Shown here: in pieces, positions 7,222 to 12,806 of the stretch
Layout: every line of letters starts with the position of its first letter
Numbering within the stretch: the stretch's first letter is position 1
Notes under the pieces: generated by a model
Database searches by the model: none
Seen by the model: only the letters and a program-made list of their open reading frames with translations
Told to the model about the DNA's origin: nothing
From: an uncultured Variovorax sp.
GTDB lineage: Bacteria; Pseudomonadota; Gammaproteobacteria; Burkholderiales; Burkholderiaceae
Assembly: GCA_946478645.1 (NCBI GenBank)
Contig: CAMLCW010000127.1
Coordinates: 1-12,806 of the forward strand
DNA length: 12,806 nt
Direction: 5' to 3'
Translations under genes and position numbers: made by a program

Positions 7222-9045
7222 TCAGACGTAGTCCTTGTACTTGTCGAGGAAGCGCACCGGCTTGGACAGCGCATCGCGGCGGAACGGATCGCCCAGTTCG
7301 CGCGTGCACATGATCTCGATCACGCAGGTCTTCTTCTCGTTCATCTGCATGTCGATGGCCTTCTTGAGCGCGGGGCCCACGTCCTCGATGTTGTCGACCA
7401 CGATGCCTTCGGCGCCCATCGCCTTGGCGATGCCGGCGAAGCTCTCGCTCTCGAGCTCGCCCGCGACGAAGCGGCGGTTGTAGAAGTCGACCTGGTTCTT
7501 CTTCTCGGCGCCCCACTGGCGGTTGTGGAACACCACGGCCGTCACCGGAATGTCATGGCGCACGGCGGTCATGATCTCGACCATGCTCATGCCCCAGGCG
7601 CCGTCGCCGGCATAGGCCACGGCCGGACGGTCGGGCGCCGCGCACTTGGCGCCGATCATGGTCGGCAGCGAGTAGCCGCAGTTGCCGAAGCTCATCGGCG
7701 CGAAGAAGCTGCGTGGCTCCTCGAAGCGCAGGTAGCTGTTGGCGATGGCGTTGATGTTGCCGATGTCGGTCGAGACCATCACGCGCGGCGGCATGGCCTT
7801 CTCGAGTTCGCGCAGCACCTGGCGCGGATGCAGGTAGGTGCCGCCGGTCGGGGTCTTCTCGCCCTTGGCTTCCTCGATGGCATCGAGGCTGAACTGGTCG
7901 CGCTCGTGGGTCCACTCGTCGAGCTCTTTTTCCCACGCGGCTTTTTCCGACTTGATCTTCTCGGCGCGCTCACCCTTGGTGGCGTCGCAGGCCAGCGTCT
8001 TGCCCTGCAGGCGCTTGAGCAGTTCCTTGGCCGTGGCCTTGGCGTCGCCGTGGATGCCGACGGTGATCTTCTTCACCAGGCCAAGATTGGTGTGGTCGGC
8101 CTCGACCTGGATGATCTTCGCTTCCTTCGGCCAGTAGTCCATGCCGTGCTGCGGCAGCGTGCCGAACGGGCCCATGCGCGAACCGAGCGCGAGCACCACG
8201 TCGGCCTGCGCCATCAGCTTCATCGCGGCCTTCGAGCCCTGGTAGCCGAGCGGGCCGGCCCACAGCGGATGGCTCGCGGGGAAGGAGTCGTTGCGCAGGT
8301 AGCCGTTGGCCACCGGCGCGCCCAGGCGCTCGGCCAGTGCCTTGCACTCCTCGACCGCATCGCCCATGACCACGCCGCCGCCCGACAGGATGACCGGGAA
8401 CTTGGCCGTGGCCAGCAGTTCGACCGCCGCGTTCAGGCTCATCTCGCCGCCCGCGCCGCGCTCCACGCGCATCGGCTTCGGGATCTCGGTGGTGATCTCG
8501 CCGTAGAAGTAGTCGCGCGGAATGTTGAGCTGGGTCGGGCCCATCTCGGAGATCGCGCGGTCGAAGCAGCGCGCGGTGTACTCGGCCATGCGCTTGGGGT
8601 TGTTGACGTGGCCCTGGTACTTGGTGAACTCCTGGAACATCGGCAGCTGGTTGGCTTCCTGGAAGCCGCCCAGGCCCATGCCCATGGTGCCGGTCTCGGG
8701 CGTGATCATCACCACCGGGCTGTGCGCCCAGTAGGCCGCGGCCACGGCCGTCACGCAGTTGCTGATGCCGGGGCCGTTCTGGCCGATGACCACGCCGTGG
8801 CGGCCCGAGACGCGCGAATAGCCGTCGGCCATGTGCGCGCCGCCCTGCTCGTGCACCACCGGAATCAGGCGGATGCCGGCCGGCGCGAAGATGTCCATCG
8901 CATCCATGAAGGCCGAGCCCATGATGCCGAAGATGTCGGTCACGCCGTTGGCGACCAGGGTCTCGACGAAGGCCTCGGAAGGCGTCATCTTCTGCACGCC
9001 GGTGACGGCTTCGCGGGTGGGTGCTGCGGGTTGCTTCTGGCTCAT
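7222..9045 (-). CDS. xsc: Sulfoacetaldehyde acetyltransferase (Xsc)
   Basis: This 607-residue thiamine-diphosphate enzyme is the usual length for Xsc. The N-terminal pyrimidine-binding domain holds the catalytic glutamate in VVHEQGGAHMADGYSR (63-78, Glu66). A central TPP-enzyme domain follows (about 203-345). The C-terminal diphosphate-binding domain carries AGDGAWG (479-485) and Asn508 (FHNRQWGAEKKNQ), the Mg-TPP motif. Segments such as GIMGSAFMDAMDIFAP, GQNGPGISNCVTAVAAAYW and KYQGHVNNPKRMAEYTARCF are what I recognise as Xsc rather than acetolactate synthase. It cleaves sulfoacetaldehyde with phosphate into acetyl phosphate and sulfite in the cytoplasm, the point where taurine, isethionate and sulfoacetate pathways converge. 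The ATG at 9045 is chosen because AGGAG (reverse complement of 9055-9059) lies nine bases upstream. A longer in-frame start upstream would run through the promoter. Transcription probably starts near 9118 under IclR control. Confidence 0.96.
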   Translation of the reverse strand: MSQKQPAAPTREAVTGVQKMTPSEAFVETLVANGVTDIFGIMGSAFMDAMDIFAPAGIRLIPVVHEQGGAHMADGYSRVSGRHGVVIGQNGPGISNCVTAVAAAYWAHSPVVMITPETGTMGMGLGGFQEANQLPMFQEFTKYQGHVNNPKRMAEYTARCFDRAISEMGPTQLNIPRDYFYGEITTEIPKPMRVERGAGGEMSLNAAVELLATAKFPVILSGGGVVMGDAVEECKALAERLGAPVANGYLRNDSFPASHPLWAGPLGYQGSKAAMKLMAQADVVLALGSRMGPFGTLPQHGMDYWPKEAKIIQVEADHTNLGLVKKITVGIHGDAKATAKELLKRLQGKTLACDATKGERAEKIKSEKAAWEKELDEWTHERDQFSLDAIEEAKGEKTPTGGTYLHPRQVLRELEKAMPPRVMVSTDIGNINAIANSYLRFEEPRSFFAPMSFGNCGYSLPTMIGAKCAAPDRPAVAYAGDGAWGMSMVEIMTAVRHDIPVTAVVFHNRQWGAEKKNQVDFYNRRFVAGELESESFAGIAKAMGAEGIVVDNIEDVGPALKKAIDMQMNEKKTCVIEIMCTRELGDPFRRDALSKPVRFLDKYKDYV

Positions 9046-9124
9046 GGCATGCGTCTCCTGAAGGAATGGGCTTGGGGTTGCGTCTCGAAACCCGGAACTC
9101 CTTGTTCCGGATTTCATGTCGGCG

Positions 9125-9153
9125 AATATAGGCCCGCGCTGCCGCCGCGTCAA
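9125..9153 (-). promoter_or_regulatory. Sigma-70-type promoter for xsc-pta
   Basis: Read on the minus strand, TTGACG (9153-9148) matches the -35 consensus in five of six bases. TATATT (9130-9125) matches the -10 consensus in five of six, and the spacer is exactly 17 bp. The predicted start is near 9118, giving a leader of about 70 nt before the xsc ATG. It is the clearest promoter in the window and faces xsc in the xsc-iclR divergent gap. The 35 bp palindrome lies immediately upstream of the -35. Confidence 0.72.
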
Positions 9154-9159
9154 ACAAAA

Positions 9160-9194
9160 TACAAAAAATGGGACGATTCGTCTTGTTTTTTGTA
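9160..9194. promoter_or_regulatory. 35 bp imperfect palindrome, candidate IclR operator
   Basis: The left arm (9160-9176, TACAAAAAATGGGACGA) and right arm (9178-9194, TCGTCTTGTTTTTTGTA) are inverted repeats. They pair at 14 of 17 positions around base 9177: nine bp outside and a GACGA/TCGTC core inside. The sequence is very AT-rich against a GC-rich background. The centre lies about 60 bp upstream of the predicted xsc start, a usual activator position. The right end is only eight bases from the iclR start codon, so the same site could repress iclR. IclR proteins bind palindromes in this way; binding here is inferred. Confidence 0.6.
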
Positions 9195-9202
9195 AAAAGA
9201 CT

Positions 9203-10036
9203 ATGATCCAGCCCATGAAGATCGTCAAAGGGCCTGTGCCCGTTCTGCCGGAGCCGGCCGCCGGCGACACCCCCACCATGCGCCTGTTCGGCCTGCTCGA
9301 GGTCATGGCCGCGAAGGACCAGCGCTACTCGCTGCAGGGCCTGGTCGAAGAGACCGGCATCCCCAAGCCCACGCTGCACCGGATGCTCCAGCAGCTCGAA
9401 AGCGCGGGCCTGCTGCAGCGCGAAAGCGACGGGCGCCACTACGGCATCGGCACGCGGCTGCGGCGCCTGGCCGAGAACCTGCTGCTCAACGACAGCCTGC
9501 ACGGCGCGCGCCACACGGTGCTGCGCCAATTGGTCGAGGAGATCGGCGAGAGCTGCAACCTCACCGCGCTGTCGGGCAGCGAGGTGGTGTACCTCGACCG
9601 CGTCGAGACCGCGGCGCCGCTGCGCTTCTACCTGCACTCGGGCTCGCGCGTGCCGGTGCACTGCTCGGCCAGCGGCAAGGTGTTTCTCGCGCAGATGAGC
9701 CCGGCGCAGCGCCGCCGGCTGCTGTCGAACGCGCCGCTCGAGCCCTACACCGCGAAGACGCTGACGGATCCCGACGCGCTCGAGAAGGAAGTGCAGCGCG
9801 TGCGCAAGGACGGCTACGCGCTGGACAACGAAGAGTTCCTGCCCGGGCTGCTGTGCATCGCTGCGCTCGTGCCCTCGGGCGACGGCGCACCGTCGAACTT
9901 GTGCATCGCAGTGCAGGCGCCCGTGATGCGGCTCGATGCAGCCAAGGCCCGATCGCTGCTGCCCGCGCTGCAGCGCGCCGCCATCGCGCTGAGCCGCATC
10001 GATGCCGACGCGGCCGCCGAGCAGGCGCAAGCCTGA
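9203..10036 (+). CDS. IclR-family transcriptional regulator, likely controlling xsc-pta
   Basis: This 277-residue protein has an N-terminal winged helix (about 23-85) with the recognition region LVEETGIPKPTLHRMLQQLE (47-66). A C-terminal IclR effector domain (about 100-268) carries GESCNLTALSGSEVVYLDRV (115-134), the signature VPVHCSASGKVFLAQM (150-165) and GYALDNEEFLPGLLCIA (204-220). It is divergent from xsc over a 157 bp gap holding the xsc promoter and a large palindrome, so it is the natural regulator of sulfoacetaldehyde metabolism here. The ligand is unknown. The start at 9203 is chosen because an earlier in-frame ATG (9116) would translate the AT-rich operator. ATG 9215 is an equally possible start, and neither has a strong ribosome-binding site. 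It ends 31 bp before cobS on the same strand, which suggests co-transcription. Confidence 0.93.
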   Translation: MIQPMKIVKGPVPVLPEPAAGDTPTMRLFGLLEVMAAKDQRYSLQGLVEETGIPKPTLHRMLQQLESAGLLQRESDGRHYGIGTRLRRLAENLLLNDSLHGARHTVLRQLVEEIGESCNLTALSGSEVVYLDRVETAAPLRFYLHSGSRVPVHCSASGKVFLAQMSPAQRRRLLSNAPLEPYTAKTLTDPDALEKEVQRVRKDGYALDNEEFLPGLLCIAALVPSGDGAPSNLCIAVQAPVMRLDAAKARSLLPALQRAAIALSRIDADAAAEQAQA

Positions 10037-10067
10037 GCCCCATCCCTTGTCATTTCGAAAGCCCATC

Positions 10068-11015
10068 GTGACCGATACCGCGGAACTGAGACCCGACCGG
10101 ATGCTGAGCGTGCGCGAGGTGTTCGGCATCGACACCGACCTGCAGGTGCCCGCCTTCGGTGAGCGCGACGACCATGTGCCCGAGGTCGATGCGGTGTACC
10201 GCTTCAACCCCGACGTGACGCTGGCCATCCTCGCGGGCTTCACGCGCGACCGGCGCGTGATGGTGCAGGGGCTGCACGGCACCGGCAAGTCGACCCACAT
10301 CGAGCAGGTGGCGGCGCGGCTGAACTGGCCCTGCGTGCGGCTCAATCTCGACGGCCACATCAGCCGGCTCGACCTTGTCGGCAAGGACGCCGTCGTGCTG
10401 CGCGAAGGCCAGCAGGTCACCGAGTTCCAGGAAGGCATCGTGCCCTGGGCGCTGCAGCGCCCCGTGGCGCTGATCTTCGACGAGTACGACGCCGGCCGGC
10501 CCGACGTGATGTTCGTGATCCAGCGCATCCTCGAGCGCGACGGCAAGTTCACGCTGATGGACCAGAACAAGGTGCTGCGCCCGCACCCGTTCTTCCGGCT
10601 CTTCGCCACCGCCAACACCGTGGGCCTCGGCAACCTCAACGGGCTCTACCACGGCGCGCAGCGGCTCAACCATGCGCAGATCGACCGCTGGAACATCGTC
10701 GCCTCGCTCAACTACCTGCCCGCCGACGAAGAGATCGCGATCGTGCAGGCGCGCGTACCCTCGCTCGCCGACGACGCCGGCCGTGCGCTCGTGGCGTCGA
10801 TGGTCGCGGTGGCGAGCCTCACGCGGCAGGGCTTTGCGGCCGGCGACCTGTCGACCTTGATGTCGCCGCGCACCGTGATCACCTGGGCCGAGAACATAGA
10901 GATCTTCAAGGACCCGGCCCTCGCATTTCGCCTGTCGTTCGTCAACAAATGCGACGACGCCGAACGGCCGCTCGTGGCGGAATATTTCCAGCGCTGCTTC
11001 GACAAAGAGCTATGA
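10068..11015 (+). CDS. cobS: Cobaltochelatase AAA+ subunit CobS
   Basis: This 315-residue AAA+ ATPase is close to the roughly 330 residues of characterised CobS. The N-terminus SVREVFGIDTDLQVPAF (14-30), Walker A GLHGTGKST (68-76), Walker B VALIFDEYDAGRPDVMF (133-149), sensor-1 FATANTVGLG (179-188), and LSTLMSPRTVITWAEN (261-276) all follow CobS as I remember it from Pseudomonas denitrificans. CobS with CobT forms the ATP-driven motor that, with CobN, inserts cobalt into hydrogenobyrinic acid a,c-diamide in aerobic B12 synthesis. The proposed start is GTG 10068, which restores the family N-terminus; ATG 10101 would remove 11 more residues. No strong ribosome-binding site is seen. CobT overlaps its stop by four bases (ATGA), implying coupled translation. 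CobN is not in the window, so assembly of a full chelatase depends on genes elsewhere. Confidence 0.93.
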   Translation: MTDTAELRPDRMLSVREVFGIDTDLQVPAFGERDDHVPEVDAVYRFNPDVTLAILAGFTRDRRVMVQGLHGTGKSTHIEQVAARLNWPCVRLNLDGHISRLDLVGKDAVVLREGQQVTEFQEGIVPWALQRPVALIFDEYDAGRPDVMFVIQRILERDGKFTLMDQNKVLRPHPFFRLFATANTVGLGNLNGLYHGAQRLNHAQIDRWNIVASLNYLPADEEIAIVQARVPSLADDAGRALVASMVAVASLTRQGFAAGDLSTLMSPRTVITWAENIEIFKDPALAFRLSFVNKCDDAERPLVAEYFQRCFDKEL

Positions 11016-12733
11016 GCGAGGCCCAGCAGCGCGCGCGGCAGGAAGAGCGGATCTTCGAGCTCTGCGCGGGCGTGGTGCGGGCCATCAGCGGCGAGCGCGA
11101 CCTGCACTTCCGCGGCCAGCGGCTGCACCGCGGCCGCACGCCGTTGCCGTGGTTCGCGCCGCACCTGCATCCTTCGGCCGAGACCGACGATTTCGCCTCG
11201 TTCCGCGGCGTGGCCGACGGGCTGGCACTGCGGCTCAGCGCGTCCGATGCCGCACTGCATGAAAGGCTTCGGCCCGAGGAGCCGGTCGAGCGCATGCTGT
11301 TCGAAATGCTCGAGCAGTTCCGCGTCGAAGCGCTGGCGCCCGACACCATGGCCGGCATGCGCCGCAACCTGCGGCACCGCCATGAACAATGGTCGCTCGC
11401 GTTCCACCATTCGGGTCTGACCGACACCGCGCGCGGCCTGCTGCTCTACGCGGTGGCGCAGATCTGCCGCGCCCGCGTGAGCGGCCAGCAGGTGGTGGAA
11501 GAAACCGAGGACATGCTCGAGGCCACGCGCTTCGCGCTCGCGCCGCTGATCGGCCATGCGCTCGCGGGCCTGCGCCGCGACCGCACCGACCAGGCCGCGT
11601 ACGCGGTGCATGCAAGGGCCATCGCACGCACCGTGGCCGCCATGCTGCACGAGGCCGGCGAAGACGCGAGCAACGCCGCGCGCGATCCGCACGTCGACGA
11701 CAAGCGCAGCGTGTTCAGCCTGGTCGCCGACATGGACCAGGAGATCATCGAGCGCTTCACCACCGCCGAATCGGGCCGCAGCGCCGTGCTCGACGACGCC
11801 GGCGGCGCCTACCGCGTCTTCACCACCGCCTACGACCGCGAGCACGACGCCGCCACGCTGGCGCGCAAGGAAGTGCTGGCCGGCCACCGCGAAAAGCTCG
11901 ACCGCCGCATCGCGGCCCAGGGCGTGAACATCGCGCGCCTTGCACGCGAGCTGCGCGCGCTGCTGGCCGACCCGGTGCGCGACGGCTGGGACGGCGGCCA
12001 GGAAGAAGGCCTGATCGACGGCCGCCGGCTCGCGCAGCTGGTGGCCTCGCCCACCGAGCGCCGGCTGTTCCGCACCGAGCGCACGGAGCCCGTGGCCGAT
12101 TGCATCGTGAGCTTCCTGATCGACTGCTCGGGCTCGATGAAGGAGCATGCCGAATCCGTGGCGATGATGGTCGACGTGTTCGCGCGCGCGCTCGAGCAGG
12201 CCGGCGTGGCCAGCGAGGTGCTGGGCTTCACCACCGGCGCCTGGACCGGCGGCCGGCCGCAGCGCGAGTGGGTGCGCGCCGGCAGGCCTCTTCACCCCGG
12301 CCGCCTGAACGAGCGCAGCCACATCGTCTTCAAGGCCGCCGCCACGCCCTGGCGCCGTGCACGCCCGGCCATGGCGGCGCTGTTGAAGGCCGACCTGTTC
12401 CGCGAAGGCATCGACGGCGAAGCGGTCGACTGGGCCTGCCTGCGGCTCGGGCAACGCACCGAGGTGCGCAAGCTGCTGCTGGTGATCTCGGACGGCTCGC
12501 CGATGGACAGCGCCACGCACCTCGCGAACGACGCGCACTACCTCGACCACCACCTGCGCGACGTGGTGGCGCGCCACGAGCAGCGCGGCGACATCGAAAT
12601 CGCCGGCATCGGCGTGGGCCTCGACCTGAGCCCGTACTACAGCCGCAGCCATGTGCTCGACCTTGCCGCATCGACGGGCAACACGATCTTTCGCGAGGTG
12701 ATCGATCTGATGGCGGGGCGGCACCGGCGCTGA
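11012..12733 (+). CDS. cobT: Cobaltochelatase VWA subunit CobT
   Basis: This 573-residue protein has a long helical N-terminal region (about 1-330) and a C-terminal von Willebrand A domain (about 365-568). The metal-binding MIDAS motif is LIDCSGSM (369-376), with a second site at LVISDGSP (490-497). Further CobT signatures are EVLGFTTGAWTGG (402-414), PGRLNERSHIVFK (429-441), PWRRAR (446-451) and GIDGEAVDWA (466-475). CobT bridges the CobS ring to the CobN catalytic subunit. Characterised CobT is about 630 residues with a strongly acidic linker. Here the matching stretch (about 215-270) has only scattered acidic residues, which explains most of the shorter length. The MIDAS has Cys372 where I remember Asn. 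The protein is otherwise intact, and overlap with cobS (ATGA) indicates a two-gene unit. Cobalt chelation is the default call; a related metal-insertion role cannot be excluded. Confidence 0.9.
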   Translation: MSEAQQRARQEERIFELCAGVVRAISGERDLHFRGQRLHRGRTPLPWFAPHLHPSAETDDFASFRGVADGLALRLSASDAALHERLRPEEPVERMLFEMLEQFRVEALAPDTMAGMRRNLRHRHEQWSLAFHHSGLTDTARGLLLYAVAQICRARVSGQQVVEETEDMLEATRFALAPLIGHALAGLRRDRTDQAAYAVHARAIARTVAAMLHEAGEDASNAARDPHVDDKRSVFSLVADMDQEIIERFTTAESGRSAVLDDAGGAYRVFTTAYDREHDAATLARKEVLAGHREKLDRRIAAQGVNIARLARELRALLADPVRDGWDGGQEEGLIDGRRLAQLVASPTERRLFRTERTEPVADCIVSFLIDCSGSMKEHAESVAMMVDVFARALEQAGVASEVLGFTTGAWTGGRPQREWVRAGRPLHPGRLNERSHIVFKAAATPWRRARPAMAALLKADLFREGIDGEAVDWACLRLGQRTEVRKLLLVISDGSPMDSATHLANDAHYLDHHLRDVVARHEQRGDIEIAGIGVGLDLSPYYSRSHVLDLAASTGNTIFREVIDLMAGRHRR

Positions 12734-12806
12734 ATTGAACGCCGTTGTTCAGGGGCGCGATCCCGCCGACGGTGGACTCCCCTCCGCGAATGTCCCCCGG
12801 CCTGCG
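12734..12806. other. Non-coding tail after cobT with weak hairpins
   Basis: No start codon or frame can be supported in these 73 bases. TGAAC (12736-12740) and GTTCA (12747-12751) form a 5 bp stem just after the cobT stop. AGGGG (12751-12755) and CCCCT (12779-12783) form another. Neither is followed by a T run, so terminator function is weakly supported. The final C-rich stretch (from about 12777) reminds me of sequence often seen between genes in Comamonadaceae genomes, but I cannot verify that here. Confidence 0.25.

Noticed and set aside
7222..9045. Acetolactate synthase or other TPP enzyme instead of Xsc
   Set aside because: Segments around residues 40-55, 88-106 and 142-161 look Xsc-specific, and pta follows immediately.
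6619..9195. 858-codon plus-strand open frame opposite pta and xsc
   Set aside because: It mirrors the strongly supported Xsc and Pta frames, is rich in His, Arg, Gly and Asp, has no recognisable motif and runs through the xsc promoter.
9046..9306. Longer start for xsc reaching into the divergent region and iclR
   Set aside because: It would translate the promoter and operator. ATG 9045 has a good ribosome-binding site and gives the usual Xsc length.
7970..10639. 889-codon minus-strand open frame across xsc, iclR and cobS
   Set aside because: It crosses the divergent promoter region and is out of frame with Xsc and antisense to IclR and CobS. Composition is typical of a shadow frame.
10712..12724. 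670-codon minus-strand open frame opposite cobS and cobT
   Set aside because: CobT has clear VWA and MIDAS motifs on the plus strand; the opposite frame has none.
1..12806. tRNA, rRNA, CRISPR arrays, transposases, phage or toxin-antitoxin genes
   Set aside because: None was seen. Coding is continuous, the only sizeable gaps are 116 bp and 157 bp, and no regular direct repeats or insertion-sequence ends were found by eye.

Overview
The window reads as a chromosomal segment of a GC-rich betaproteobacterium. A Comamonadaceae, Variovorax-like host is my best guess (inference), from the strong G/C third-position bias, an orphan Bug-family receptor and the gene styles. Nearly every base is coding. 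There are no RNA genes, insertion sequences, phage genes or CRISPR arrays. The theme is catabolism of organosulfonates (C-SO3- compounds), seen as two back-to-back modules, each with its own divergent regulator.

Region 1 (1-1636): the 3' part of a LysR regulator closely resembling YeiE, then a convergent GntR/UTRA regulator. A strong hairpin lies between their ends. Region 2 (1753-6272, plus strand): a C3-sulfonate operon. It encodes both subunits of (R)-sulfolactate sulfo-lyase (suyA, suyB), a D-2-hydroxyacid dehydrogenase placed as (S)-sulfolactate dehydrogenase (slcC), an Ldh2-type dehydrogenase placed as (R)-sulfolactate dehydrogenase (comC), and an orphan Bug periplasmic receptor. Together SlcC and ComC would interconvert the sulfolactate enantiomers through 3-sulfopyruvate. 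SuyAB would cleave the R form to pyruvate and sulfite.

Region 3 (6244-9045, minus strand): a C2-sulfonate operon, xsc then pta. Xsc turns sulfoacetaldehyde plus phosphate into acetyl phosphate and sulfite, and Pta makes acetyl-CoA. The pta 3' end overlaps the 3' end of the receptor gene by 29 bp, so the operons collide tail to tail. Region 4 (9046-9202): an AT-rich divergent control region with a near-consensus sigma-70 promoter for xsc (17 bp spacer) and a 35 bp imperfect palindrome just upstream of it.

Region 5 (9203-12733, plus strand): an IclR regulator followed closely by cobS and cobT, the AAA+ and VWA subunits of aerobic cobaltochelatase. Their place behind a sulfonate regulator, without cobN or other cob genes in view, is the least expected part of the window.

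Not in the window: a sulfopyruvate decarboxylase linking the two modules, genes that make sulfoacetaldehyde from taurine or isethionate, a sulfite dehydrogenase or exporter, and membrane subunits for the receptor. Names rest on recognised motifs, remembered family sequences and gene context; no database search was run.
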